Origin: Aegilops tauschii subsp. strangulata
Taxonomy: Eukaryota; Streptophyta; Magnoliopsida; Poales; Poaceae
Direction: 5' to 3'
Assembly (NCBI RefSeq): GCF_002575655.3
Contig: NC_053037.3
Span: 506,796,544 to 506,860,543 of the forward strand
DNA: 64,000 nt
Shown here: in pieces, positions 1-12,124 of the stretch
Layout of the letters: the number at the start of each line of letters is the position of its first letter
Numbering within the stretch: the stretch's first letter is position 1
Notes under the pieces: model-generated
The model's database searches: none
What the model saw: only the letters and a program-made list of their open reading frames with translations
What the model was told of the DNA's origin: nothing
Position numbers and translations under genes: made by a program

Positions 1-350
1 CTCATCCGCTAACTCAAGTTTCTGCTTTAGATCTGCAACTTCCGTAGCTTGGGCGGTCGCCATGGACGTAACAACCTGTGTTCGAATTAAATTAGGTTAC
101 TTCCTGAGCATATCTTTTTGATCCTCTGATTGCCTCCCTGTGGAAGCCGACCAGAGCCTCAGGGGCTACTATCTGTACATGGGCGCATTGTGCATGTAAA
201 AATAGTTAAGCTATTACATTGCATACCTCGAAGCCTCTCAACAGGCCCATGAAAGCTTCATTCAATCCGCTTCTCGTGGATAAAACCCTTTCAACTACCG
301 TACCCATTATGGTACGATGTTCCTCTGAGATGGACACACTTTAAAATGTG

Positions 351-2027
351 CTCATTGATACGTCTCCAACGTATCTATAATTTATGAAGTATTCATGCTA
401 TTATATTATCCATCTTGGATGTTTTATGGGCTTTACTATGCACTTTTATATTACTTTTGGGACTAACCTATTGACCCAGAGCCCAGTGCCAGTGCTAGTT
501 TCTGTTTTTTCCCTTGTTTTAGTGTTTCGCAGAAAAGGAATATCAAACGGCGTCCAAACGGAATGAAATCTTTGGGAAGGTTATTTTTGGAACGGAAGCA
601 ATCCAGGGGACTTGGAGTGCACGTCAGGGAATCAACGAGGAAGGCACGAGGCAAGGGGCGCGCCCACCCCCGTGGGCGCGCCCTCCACCCTCGTGGGCAC
701 CTCGTGGCTCCCCTGACGTATTTCTTTCGCCTATATATCTCCATATACCCTAAAACCTTCGGGGAACAGAATAGATCGGGAGTTCCGCCGCCGCAAGCCT
801 CTGTAGCCACCAAAAACCAATCGGGACCCTGTTCCGGCACCCTGCCGGAGGGGGGTCCCTCACCGGTGGCCATCTTCATCATCCCGGCGCTCTCCATGAC
901 GAGGAGGGAGTAGTTCACCCTCGGCGTTGAGGGTATGTACCAGTAGCTATGTGTTTGATCTGTCTCTCTCGTGTTCTTGAGGTGATACGATCTTGATGTA
1001 TCGCGAGCTTTGCTATTTTAGTTGGATCTTATGATGTTTCTCCCCTCTACTCCCTTGTAATGGATTGAGTTTTCCCTTTGAAGTTATCTTATCGGATTGA
1101 GTCTTTAAGGATTTGAGAACACTTGATGTATGTCTTGCCGTGCTTATCTGTGGTTACAATGGGATATCACGTGATCCACTTGATGTATGTTTTGGTGATC
1201 AACTTGCGGGTTCCGCCCATGAACCTATGCATAGGGGTTGGCACATGTTTTCGTCTTGACTCTCCGGTAGATACTTTGGGGCACTCTTTGAGGTTCTATG
1301 TGTTGGTTGAATAGATGAATTTGAGATTGTGTGATCCATATCGTATAATCATACCCCACGGATACTTGAGGTGACATTGGAGTATCTAGGTGACATTAGG
1401 GTTTTGGTTGATGTGTGTCTTAAGGTGTTATTTTACTATGAACTCTAGGGCTGTTTGTGACACTTATAGGAATAGCCCAATGGATTGATCGGAAAGAATA
1501 ACTTTCAGGTGGTTTCGTACCCTACCATAATCTCTTCGTTTGTTCTCTGCTATTAGTGACTTTGGAGTGACTCTTTGTTGCATGTTGAGGGATAGTTATA
1601 TGATCCAATTATGTTATTATTGTTGAGAGAACTTGCACTAGTGAAAGTATGAACCCTAGGCCTTGTTTCCTAGCATTGCAATACCGTGTACGCTCACTTT
1701 TATCATTAGTTACCTTGCTGTTTTTATATTTTCAGATTACAAAAACCTATATCTACCATCCATATTGCACTTGTATCATCATCTCTTCGCAGAACTAGTG
1801 CACCTATACAATTTACCATTGTATTGGGTGTGTTGGGGACACAAGAGACTCTTTGTTATTTGGTTGCAGGGTTGCTTGAGAGAGACCATCTTCATCCTAC
1901 ACCTCCCACGGATTGATAAACCTTAGGTCATCCACTTGAGGGAAATTTGCTACTGTCCTACAAACCTCTGCACTTGGAGGCCCAACAAAGTCTACAAGAA
2001 GAAGGTTGCATAGTAGACATCACTCAT
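351..2027 (+). mobile_element. Gypsy solo LTR with CTCAT target duplication (Sabrina-like)
   Basis: The LTR runs 356-2022 (1667 bp), starts TGATACGTCTCC and ends GTAGACATCA. It is flanked by a perfect 5-bp direct repeat, CTCAT, at 351-355 and 2023-2027. No internal region is present, so it is a solo LTR left by LTR-LTR recombination. A TATA-like box lies at 731-738 on the plus strand. ORFs inside it, for example 563-913 and 1663-1926, are chance frames. I recall this LTR as Sabrina-like, but the family name is from memory. Its insertion into the antisense gene of the host Gypsy element shows it arrived later. Confidence 0.9.
731..738 (+). promoter_or_regulatory. TATA box in the solo LTR
   Basis: CTATATAT in the middle of the LTR, downstream of a GC-rich GGCGCGCCC block, in the usual place for the U3 promoter of this kind of LTR. 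Orientation agrees with the TG...CA ends. Confidence 0.5.
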
Positions 2028-3907
2028 CAGAGTATACGGCACCTCCGGATTCCTGGAGGCTGCTGCAGGAGTATGCATTCCCTTCAAAGGGGTACATTGG
2101 CTCGACCCTAGAGTCGTCTTCGGTTGTAAGCCGGATAGTTCGGGGCCTTCATTGCTGGCCCCCGTAGGGGATGCGCCCCCTGGACCCTTGATGATCGAAG
2201 TACCACCCTCGGGCGTTGCTTTCATTGTCCCCCACGCCGCTTGATGGTCAGGGGAGATTCTCTGAGATGACACCTCGAAGTCGTCCGCCCTAAGAGGCGA
2301 GGAAGCATGAGAAGGCGTCTCGCTTTCCATCATCCCCGGAGATAAGTCCCCCGATGAGGAGGATTGTCGGGGTGTACTGTGGGCCGAACTGCAAGCACAT
2401 AGTTTAAATGTTACCCCTGCAACCCGAAAAGAACGGGATATGTCTGGAGCATCCTTGTTCACTTACGATTCGGCAAGGGGCCTGTCCTTAGAGAGGTGCC
2501 TTGCGACGACATCGGCTTCGGAACCCGAACCATATGGTAGGGATACCTTCCCTCTCTTGGGTGCTTCCACCTCCAAGTCTTCGGATGCAGTCCTTTTCCT
2601 CCCATGAGGGGAAGGGATGTCACCTTCTCCTTCCCCTTCGTCTTTCGAAGAGGGAGCTTCAGTCTCCCCAGACATAGTGTTCAGAATACCTGTAGAGTGG
2701 AGGCCGCTTTCGGCCTCTTTGCTCTTCTTCTTGTGCTCTTGCGCTGGCACTTGATACGGCACCGGGACCAGCATCCTCGTCAACACAGGATCGGCCGAGT
2801 CTTCGGGAGGTGGAGCTGAACACCTAATTCGTTCCGCCTTCTTTATCCAGCCCTGGTCAAAGATAGAGCACTCCGTACATCGCTATGGGATAATCAACCG
2901 AGCTGCGGTCAGAAATTGGGTGCTTACCGAGGTATCCGGATGGTTGCAGTCGAGGCAGGTGTCCTCTGATGTGTCCGGCCACTGCTTTCGAGTCTTGAAG
3001 AATAGTTTCCACATCCCTTCGAGCGTTGTGCTGAAGAATTGCTGAAGGGTCCGCGGTCCTTCCGGATTGAACTCCCACATACGGAGAGGCCGTCGCTGGC
3101 GCGGGAGGATCCGGCGGAGTAGCATCACTTGGATCGCGTTAATAAGGCCAATGCCCTTTCGAGGATACTCCGGATACGACTTTGCAGCGTCTGTACTTCA
3201 TCAGCTGATCCCCAGTCTTGCCCCTTATTTATCCACGATGCGAGCCGCAATGGAGGGCCAGATCGGAACACAGGTGCGGCTGCCCATTTGGTGTCGCGGG
3301 GTTCAGTGATATAGAACTACTCCTGTTGCCACGAGTTGGGGGTTTCCGCGAAGGTGCCTTTTGGCCACGTAGTGTTGGCAAGCTTGCTCACCATAGCACC
3401 GCCGCACTCCGCTTGCTCCCCGTTAGCTAGCTTCGGCTTCACATTGAAAGTCTTGAGCCATAGGCCAAAGTGTGTGGGGATGCGGAGAAAAGCTTCGCAC
3501 ACGACGACGAACACCGAGATGTGAAGAAAAGAGTCCGGAGCTAGATCATGAAAATCTAGCCCATAATAGAACATGACGCCACGAACGAAGGGGTGAAGAG
3601 CGAACCCTAGCCTGCGGAGGAAGTGGGAGATGAATACAACCCTCTCGCCAGATTTTGGTGAGGGGATGACCTGCCCTTTAGTAGGGAGCCTGTGGGGGGT
3701 TTCCGCAGTCAGGTACCTCGCCTTCTGAAGCTTCGCGATATCCTCCTCGGTGACCGAGGAGGCTGCCCACATACCTTGGGAGATGGATCCAGACATAACT
3801 AGAGGGCCTCATAACAATGGAAGAAATCGAATCCTGGGCGCTGGAGCCTGAGGTTGGGAAGGTTGAGGAAGAGGTAGGCGTGGGGGGAGAAAGACTGGTC
3901 TGTACCC

Positions 3908-3918
3908 CTTTATAAAGG
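3908..3918 (-). promoter_or_regulatory. TATA box of the antisense gene
   Basis: CCTTTATAAAG on the minus strand lies about 110 bp upstream of the antisense ATG at 3796. The motif is nearly palindromic, so it could serve either strand, but the only start codon at a suitable distance is the antisense one. This suggests that the antisense gene is transcribed independently of the LTR. Confidence 0.45.
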
Positions 3919-4333
3919 CGAAGAATATTGAACGCCTCCTCACGGGCCTTAAAAGCTCGCCTATTCCCAAGGAACCGCGAACGACACGGTTGGATTACCC
4001 ACGCCCATATTGATGAGGATCCCGTAATAAGGGGACACGATCTCTACTTCGACAAGACATGCCAATGGAAACCGCATCTCTAAACACGGAGCGGGAGGCT
4101 AAAAACGGTTCGAAATAATGACCTAGCGGAGACGTGGCGTCTCACTACAGAAGATGTCAGTAGATGGGACTTATTAAATATTATACACTTGGCGGAGCTT
4201 ATTTTGCAGAGCCGGGCACGTTGTCTGTGTTCGAAGACTACTTTGAAATATTCGGAGGAGGAACCCGCCTTGCAATGCCGAAGACAATCTGCGCGCCGGA
4301 CACATCATCATTGAAGCCTGGTTCAGGGGCTAC

Positions 4334-4803
4334 TGAGGGAGTCCTGGATTAAGGGGTCCTCGGACGTCCGGGCTATGTGACGTGGGCCGGACTAATGGGC
4401 CATGAAGATACAAGACAGAAAACTTCCTCCCGTGTCCGGATGGGACTCTCCTTTGCGTGGAAGGCAAGCTTGGCCTTCGGATATGAAGATTCCTTCCTCT
4501 GTAAACCGACTCTGTACAACCCTAGGCCTCTCCGGTCTCTATATAAACCGGAGGATTTAGTCCGTAGAGGCGAACACAATCATACATGCTAGACATCTAG
4601 GGTTTAGCCATTACGATCTCATGGTAGATCAACTCTTGTAATCCTCATATTCACCAAGATCAATCAAGCAGGAAGTAGGGTATTACCTCCATCAAGAGGG
4701 CCTGAACCTGGGTAAACATCGTGTCCCCCTTCTCCTGTTACCATCGACCTTAGACGCACAGTTCGGGACCCCCTACCCGAGATCCGCCGGTTTTGACATC
4801 GAC
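4334..4803 (+). mobile_element. 3' LTR of the antisense-gene Gypsy element
   Basis: About 470 bp, starting TGAGGGAGTCCTGG after the polypurine tract and finishing with the block TTTTGACATCGAC next to the SANT-like coding sequence. A plus-strand TATA box (CTATATAAAC) is at 4538-4547. The conserved last bases expected in this LTR family (GACACCGACA, from memory) are not exactly present, so the outer end is either mutated or slightly truncated. Confidence 0.7.
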
Positions 4804-5286
4804 GCTCCACCCTTCCTCCCAAACCTCACCTCTGGTCCCGATCCACCGTCTAAGATGCCGTCCAGCCCGACCCACACCGCCGCAACGGAGACGCAATCCG
4901 CCTCGTCCGTCGGCAGCGTGATTTCATCAGCAGCGACTTGCAAGGCGGAGAATGTCACCCGCAAATTGCTGCGACGCCGGCAGCGAGAGAGGGAGGTGGT
5001 GGCGGCATCACAGGGAGGCTCAGACGTGGTGGAGCAGCTATCTCCTCTGTCATGCCCGGATCCCAGCACCCCTTCCCTCCGAGTGCCTACGCGGATTACG
5101 GTGTCCGCCCCCTTGGAACACAGGATGATTCGACCGCCAGCTGGGCCATTCCGGATAGCTTTCTGCCCACGTAGATGCCGGCGGTCGACGTGTGTGACTC
5201 GTCGCAGCTCGTTCGGGCATAGATGAGCACGAGCTCCGGCAGTGCCTCGGTTGCCCTCAACATGTTCGAGGGAATGACCGAAAAAG
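4801..5286 (+). pseudogene. First exon of a Myb/SANT-like (Harbinger-associated) gene, broken
   Basis: From 4801 the frame reads D-A-P-P-F-L-P-N-L, then M-P-S-S-P-T-H at 4855, a Ser/Ala-rich N-terminus followed by a basic RRRQRERE stretch. The frame changes near 5035-5055 and continues with FPPSAYADYGVRPLGTQDDS and LNMFEGMTEK, where two in-frame TAG codons (after SFLPT and after QLVRA) fit CAG-to-TAG changes. The exon stops at the Copia insertion point. The gene probably encodes a DNA-binding partner of PIF/Harbinger transposases or a domesticated relative; this is inferred from the SANT-like exon at 38180. The start codon has probably been lost at the junction with the LTR. Confidence 0.55.
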
Positions 5287-7041
5287 TGATGGGGAACGTA
5301 GCATGCAATTTCAAAAAAATTCCTACGCTCACGCAAGATCTATCTAGGAGATGCATAGCAACAAGAGCGGGAGAGTGTGTCCACATACCCTCGTAGACTG
5401 AAAGAGGAAGCGTTTCACTACGCGGTTGATGTAGTCGAACTTCTTCTTGTTCCGACCGATCAAGTACCGAATGTACGACACCTCAGAGTTCTGCACATGT
5501 TCAGCTTGCTGACATCCCTTGAACTCTTGATCCAGCAAAGTGTCGTGGGAAAGTTCCGTCAGCACGACGGCATGGTGACGGTGATGGTGAAGTGATCCGT
5601 GCAGGGCTTCGCCTAAGCACTACGTGAATATGATCGGAGGCGTAAACTGTGGAGGGGGGCGCCGCACACGGCTAACAATGTTTGTTGTGTGTTCTAGGCG
5701 CCCCTCCCCACATATATATTGGTGGGAGGGGGAGGGGGACAGCCATGGGGCGCCCCAAGTAGGAGGAATCCTACTTGGGGATCTGGTCCAATTCGCCCCC
5801 TTACCATCTTTTTCGGAGAGGGAAGGAAAGGGAAGAGAGGAGGGAAGGAAGGGGGAGGCCGAATTGCCTCCCCTTCCTTCTCTCTTCCCCTTTTCCTTCC
5901 CCCTTCCTATTCAGCCAGCAAGGGGGGCGCAACAGCCCATGCTAGCTGCTGCGTTTCCCCTCTTGGCCCAATAGGCCCATATAGTTTGCCGGGGTAGCCT
6001 GGAACCCCTTCCGGTGACCCGATACATACCCGGTACCCCCGGAACACTTTCGGTGTCCAAATACTATCGTCCTATATATGAATCTTTACCTCTCAACCAT
6101 TTCGAGACTCGTCGTCATGTCCGTGATCTCATCCGGGACTCCGAACAACATTCGGTCACCAAATAACAAAACTCATATAATACAAAATTGTCATCGAACA
6201 TTAAGCGTGCGGACCCTACGGGTTCGAGAACTATGTAGACATGACTGAGACACCTCTCCGGTCAATAACGAACAGCGGAACCCGGATCCTCATATTGGTT
6301 CCTACATACGAAGATCTTTGTCGGTCGCACCGCAATGACAACATACGTTATTCCCTTTGTCATCGGTATGTTACTTGCCCGAGATTCGATCGTCGGTATC
6401 TTCATACCTAGTTCAATCTCGTTACCGGCAAGTCTTTTTACTCATTCCATAATGCATCATCCCATGACTAACTCATTAGTCACATTGCTTGCAAGGCTTA
6501 TCATGATGTGCATTACCGAGAGGGCACAGAGATACCTCTCCGATACTCGGAGTGACAAATCCTAATCTCGATCTATGCCAACCCAACAAACACCTTCGGA
6601 GATACCTGTAGAGCATCTTTATAATCACCCAGTTACGTTGTGACGTTTGATAGCACACAAGGTACTCCTTCGGTATCCGGGAGTTGCATAATCTCATAGT
6701 CAAAGGAATATGTACATGTCATGAAGAAAGCAATAGCAATAAAACTTAACGATCATTATGCTAAGCTAACGGATGGGTCTTGTCCATCACATCATTCTCC
6801 TAATGATGTGATCCCGTTCATCAAATGACAACACATATCTATGGTTTAGGAAACTTAACCATCTTTGATTAACGAGCTAGTATAGTAGAGGCTTACTAGG
6901 GACACGGTGTTTTGTCTATGTATCCACACATGTATCAAGTTTCCGGTTAATACAATTCTAGCATGAATAATAAACATTTATCATCATATAAGGAAATATA
7001 AATAACAACTTTATTATTGCCTCTAGGGCATATCTCCTTCA
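5287..7041 (-). mobile_element. Copia 3' LTR
   Basis: 1755 bp. On the plus strand it runs from TGATGGGGAACGTAGCA to GGGCATATCTCCTTCA, the reverse complement of a typical wheat Copia LTR. A minus-strand TATA box (TATATAT) lies around 5712-5719. It matches the 5' LTR at 36339-38076 over its whole length. It contains CT/AG-rich low-complexity sequence at 5815-5900. Confidence 0.93.
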
Positions 7042-7053
7042 GTCTCCCACTAG
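7042..7053 (-). other. Copia polypurine tract
   Basis: On the minus strand CTAGTGGGAGAC abuts the 3' LTR. It is the expected primer for plus-strand DNA synthesis. Confidence 0.8.
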
Positions 7054-7128
7054 CTCTAGAGTCAATAATCTAGATTACATTGTAATGATTCTAACACCCA
7101 TGGAGTCTTGGTGCTGATCATGTTTTTC

Positions 7129-10100
7129 TCATGTAAGATGCTTAGTCAACGGGTCTGCCACATTCAGATCCGTATGTATTTTGCAAATCTCTATGTATCC
7201 CTCCTTGACTTGATCACGGATGGAGTTGAAGTGTCTCTTGATGTGTTTGGTTCTTTTGTGAAATCTGGATTCCTTCGCCAAGGCAATTGCTCCAGTATTG
7301 TAACAAAAGAATTTCGTTGGACGCAATGCACTAGGTATTACTCCTAGATCGGATATGAACTCCTTCATCCAGACTCCTTCATTTGCTACTTCCAAAGCAG
7401 CTATGTACTCTGCTTCACATGTAGATCCCAGCACGACGCTTTGCTTGGAACTGCACCAACTGACAGCTCCACCATTCAATATAAATACGTATCCGGTTTG
7501 TGACTTAGAGTCATCCGGATTAGTGTCAAAGCTAGCACGAATGCAACCATTTACAACGAGCTCTTTGTCACCTCCATAAGCGAGAAACATATCAGGATGT
7601 TCTTCACCGCTGTCCAGTGATCCACTCCTGGATTACTTAGGTACCTCCCTGCTAGACTTATAGCAAGGAACACATCAGGTCTAGTACACAGCATTGGATA
7701 CATGATAGAACCTATGGTTGAGGCATAGGGAATGACTTGAATTTTATCTCTATCTTCTGCAGTGGTCGGGCATTGAGTCTGACTCAACTTCACACCTTGT
7801 AACACACGCAAGAACCCTTTCTTTGATTGATCCATTTTGAACTTCTTCAAAACTTTATCAAGGTATGTGCTTTGTGAAATTCCAATTAAGTGTCTTGATC
7901 TATCTCTATAGATCTTGATGCCCAATACATAAGCAGCTTCACCGAGGTCTTTCATTGAAAAACTCTTATTCAAGTATCCTTTTCTGCTATCCAGAAATTT
8001 TATATCATTTTCAATCAACAATATGTCATCCACATATAATATTAGAAATGCTACAGAGCTCCCAGTCACTTTCTTGTAAATACAGGCTTCTCCCAAAGTC
8101 TGTATAAAACCATATGCTTTGATCACTTCATCAAAGCGTATATTCCAACTCCGAGATGCTTGCACCAGTCCATAAATGGATCGCTGGAGCTTGCACATTT
8201 TGTTAGCACCTTTAGGATTGACAAAACCTTCTGGTTGCATCAAATACAACTCTTCTTTAAGAAATCCATTAAGGAATGCAGTTTTGACGTCCATTTGCCA
8301 GATTTCATTATCATAAAATGCGGCAATTGCTAACATGATTCGGACAGACTTAAGCATCGCTACGGGTGAGAAGGTCTCACCGTAGTCAACTCCTTGAACT
8401 TGTCGAAAACCTTTCGCAACAAGTCGAGCTTTGTAGACAGTAGCATTACCATCAGCGCCGGTCTTCTTCATGAAGATCCATTTATTCTCTATGGCTTGCC
8501 GATCGTCGGGCAAGTCAACCAAAGTCCATACTTTGTTCTCATACATGGATCCCATATCAGATTTCATGGCCTCAAGCCATTTCGCGGAATCTGGGCTCAT
8601 CATTGCTTCCTCATAGTTTGTAGGTGCATCATGGTCTAGTAACATGACTTCCAGAACAGGATTACCGTACCACTCTGGTGCGGAACATACTCTGGTCATC
8701 CTATGAGGTTTGGTAGTAACTTGATCTGAAGTTTCATGATCATTATCATTAGCTTCCTCTCTAGTTGGTGTAGGCATCACGGGAACGGTTTTCTGTGATG
8801 AGCTACTTTCCAATTCGAGAGAAGGTACAATTACCACATCAAGTTCTACTTTCCTCCCACTCACTTCTTTCAAGAGAAACTCCTTCTCTAGAAAGGATCC
8901 ATTCTTAGCAACAAAGATCTTGCCTTCAGATCTGTGATAGAAGGTGTACGCAACAATTTCTTTTGGGTATCCTATGAAGACGCACTTCTCTAATTTGGTT
9001 TCGAGCTTATCAGGCTGAAGCATTTTCACATAAGCATCGCAACCCCAAACTTTAAGAAACGGTGGCTTAGGTTTCTTGCCAAACCACAGTTCATACAGTG
9101 TCGTCTCAACGGATTTAGATGGTGCCCTATTTAACGTGAATGCAGCTGTCTCTAATGCATAACCCCAAAACAATAGGGGTAAATCGGTAAGAGACATCAT
9201 AGATCGCACCATATCTAATAAAGTACGGTTACGACATTCGGACACACCATTATGCTGCGGTGTTCCAGGTGGCGTGAGTTGTGAAACTATTCCACATTGT
9301 TTTAAAATGAAGGCCAAACTCGTAACTTGAATATTCGCCTCCGTGATCAGATCGTAGAAACTTTATTTTCTTGTGACGATGATTCTCCACTTCACTCTGA
9401 AATTCTTTGGACTTTTCAAATGTTCCAGACTTGTGTTTCATTGAGTAGATATACCCATATCTGCTCAAATCATCTGTGAAGGTTAGAAAATAACGATACC
9501 CACCGCGAGCCTCAACACTCATTGGACCGCATACATTGGTATGTATTATTTCCAATAAGTCAATGGCTCTCTCCATTGTTCTGGAGAACGGAGTCGTAGT
9601 CATCTTGCCCATGAGGCATGGTTCGGAAGCATCAAATGATTCATAATCAAGTGATTCCAAAAGTCCATCCGCATGGAGTTTCTTCATGCGCTTTACACCA
9701 ATATGACCTAAACAGCAGTGCCACAAATATGTTGCACTATCATTATCAACTTTGCATCTTTTGGCAACAATATTATGAATATATGTATCACCACGATCGA
9801 GATTCAACAAAAATAGACCACTCTTCAAGGGTGCATGACCATAAAAGATATTACTCATATAAATAGAACAACCATTATTCTCTGATTTAAATGAATAACC
9901 GTCTCGCATCAAACAAGATCCAGATATAATGTTCATGCTCAACGTTGGCACCAAATAACAATTATTCAGGTCTAAAATTAATCCCGAAGGTAGATATAAA
10001 GGTAGTGTGCCGACGGCGATCACATCGACCTTGGAACCATTCCCGACGCGCATCGTCACCTCGTCCTTACCCCATATTCGTTTAATCTGTAGCCCTTGTT

Positions 10101-11033
10101 TCGAGTTGCAAATATGAGCAACAGAACCAGTATCAAATACCCAGGAGCTACTACGAGCATTAGTAAGGTACACATCAATAACATGTATATCAAATATACC
10201 TTTGTTCACTTTGCTATCCTTCTTATCCGCCAAATACTTGGGGCAGTCCCGCTTCCAGTGACCAGTCCCTTTGCAGTAGAAGCACTCAGTTTCAGGCTTG
10301 GGTCCAGATTTGGGCTTCTTCCCGAGAGTGACAACTTGCTTGCCATTATTATTGAAGTTCCCCGTCTTTCCGTTGCCCTTTTTCTTGAAACTAGTGGTTT
10401 TGTTAACCATCAACAGTTGATGCTTTTCTTGATTTCTACCTCTGCAGCTTTGAGCATAGTGAAGAGCTCGGGAATTGTCTTATCCATCCCTTGCATATTA
10501 TAGTTCATCACGAAGCCTTTGTAGCTTGGTGGCAGTGATTGAAGAACCCTGTCAATAACACTATCATCTGGAAGATTAACTCCCGGCTGAGTCAAGTGGT
10601 TATGATACCCAGACATTCTGAGTATGTGTTCACTGACAGAACTGTTCTCCTCCATCTTGCAGCTATAGAACTTGTTGGAGACTTCATATCTCTCAACTTG
10701 GGCATTTGCTTGAAATATTGACTTCAACTCTTGGAACATCTCATGTGGTTCATGATGTTCAAAACGTCTTTGAAGTCTCGATTCTAAGCCATAAAGCTTG
10801 GCACACTAAACTATAGAGTAATCATTAGACCGCGTCTGCCAGACGTTCAAAGCGTCTACATTAGTGGGAGGGGGCTTGTCACCTAGCGGCGCATCAAGGA
10901 CATAATTCTTCTGTGCAGTAATGAGGATAATCCTCAAGTTACAGACTTAGTCCGTGTAGTTGCTACCATCGTCTTTCAACTTAGCTTTCTCTAGGAATGC
11001 ATTAAAATTCAAGGGAATGGTAGCATGGGCCAT
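7129..11033 (-). pseudogene. Copia gag-pol polyprotein, broken
   Basis: Order on the minus strand: gag from an ATG at 11033; CCHC zinc knuckle (CFYCKGTGHWKRDC, about 10240-10285); aspartic protease (FDTGS, near 10134); integrase (LWHCCLGH zinc region, then the catalytic core); Copia-type reverse transcriptase with QMDVKTAFLNG and YVDD (8025-8036); RNase H with SWCSSKQSV and ADPLTK. This should be one frame of roughly 1300 codons. Lesions: gag stops at 10947-10949 and 10806-10808, a frameshift near 10415 (KKSIN instead of continuing into MVNKTTSF), a frameshift near 9300 in integrase, and a small deletion with frameshift near 7590 before RNase H. The copy cannot make an intact polyprotein. Confidence 0.93.
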
Positions 11034-12124
11034 TGATCCACAACATAGATATGCAAAAACTATGAGGACTAAGTTCATGATAAATTAAAATCAATTAATC
11101 ATATTACTTAAGAACTCCCATTTAGATAGACATCCCTCGAGTCATCTAAATGATCACGTGATCCATATCAACTAAACCATGTCCGATCATCACATGAGAT
11201 GGAGTAGTTTTCAATGGTGAACATCTCTATGTTGATCATATCTACTATATGATTCACGTTCGACCTTTCGGTCTCTAGTGTTCCGAGGCCATGTCTGTAC
11301 ATGCTAGGCTCGTCAAGTTTAACCCGAGTATTCCGCATGGGCAAAACTATCTTGCACCCGTTGTATGTGAACGTAGAGCTTATCACACCCGATCATCACG
11401 TGGTGTCTCGGCACGACGAACTGTCACAATGGTGCATTCTCAGGGAGAACACTTATACCTTGAAATTTTAATAAGGATCATATTATAATACTACCGCGTA
11501 CTAAGCAAAACAAGATGCATAAAAGATAAACATCGCATGCAATCAAAAAATGTGACATGATATGGCCATCATCATCTTGTGCCTTTGATCTCCATCTCCA
11601 AAGCACCGTCATGATTTCCATCGTCACCGGCTTGACACCTTGATCTCCATCGTAGCGTCGTTGTCGTCTCGCCAACTATTTCTTCTACAACTATTGCTAA
11701 TGCATGGCGATAAAGTAAAGCAATTACGCGGCGTTTGCATTTCATACAATAAAGCGACAACCATAAGGCTCCTGCCAGTTGCCGATAACTTTTACAAAAC
11801 ATGATCATCTCATACAATAACGTATATCACATCATGTCTTGACCATATCACATCACAACATGCCCTGCAAAAACAAGTTAGACGTCCTCTACTTTGTTGT
11901 TGCAAGTTTTACATGGCTGCTATGGGCTTCTAGTAAGAACCGTTCTTACCCATGCATCAAAACCACAACGGTGATTTATAAAGTTTGCTGTTTTAACCTT
12001 CAACAAGGACCTGCCGCAGTCAAATTCGATTCAACTAAAGTTGGAGAAATAGACACCCGCCAGCCACCTTTAGTTGCATGTCTATCGGTGGAACCGGTCT
12101 CATGAACGTGGTCAGGTAAGGTTG
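11034..12124 (-). other. Copia 5' leader, distal part
   Basis: About 1.1 kb between the gag ATG and the CACTA insertion site. No coding signal. It is the untranslated leader of the Copia element; its missing LTR-proximal part is found on the far side of the CACTA at 36202-36338. Small ORFs here are chance. Confidence 0.75.

Larger units (their letters stand above)
1..3796 (-). pseudogene. Antisense gene of the Gypsy element (putative gypsy-type transposon domain), broken
   Basis: The first exon starts with an ATG at 3796 and encodes about 160 residues resembling the 'putative gypsy type transposon' family common in Triticeae; its biochemical function is unknown. Reading continues past an in-frame TAG at 3317-3319 (probably a former Trp) into a segment with ITEPRD, then needs a frame change near 3130-3140 to reach a segment containing LLRRILPRQRRPLRMWEF. 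A later acidic segment (2786-2463, ending KDRPLAES) and a coiled-coil-like start at 62-1 (MATAQATEV) belong to downstream exons. The solo LTR at 356-2022 lies between these last parts. The stop, the frameshift and the insertion make it a pseudogene. Exact splice sites were not resolved. Confidence 0.6.
1..4803 (+). mobile_element. 3' part of a Gypsy element with antisense gene (Tat/RIRE2/Grande type)
   Basis: This is the downstream end of a plus-strand LTR retrotransposon; its gag-pol lies left of the window. A purine-rich tract (TTCAGGGGCTAC, 4322-4333) immediately precedes an LTR that begins TGAGGGAGTCC at 4334, which fixes the orientation. Between pol and the 3' LTR lies a minus-strand gene, a layout known from Tat-lineage elements such as Grande and RIRE2. 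A solo LTR of another family interrupts it at 356-2022. The element ends where the SANT-like pseudogene begins, so its insertion near that gene's start codon is likely, but the left target duplication is outside the window. The family assignment is inference from layout. Confidence 0.7.

Noticed and set aside
5287..7041. Possibility that this and 36339-38076 are two independent solo LTRs
   Set aside because: One has the polypurine tract, the other the primer binding site, and the AAAAG duplication flanks the pair rather than each LTR.
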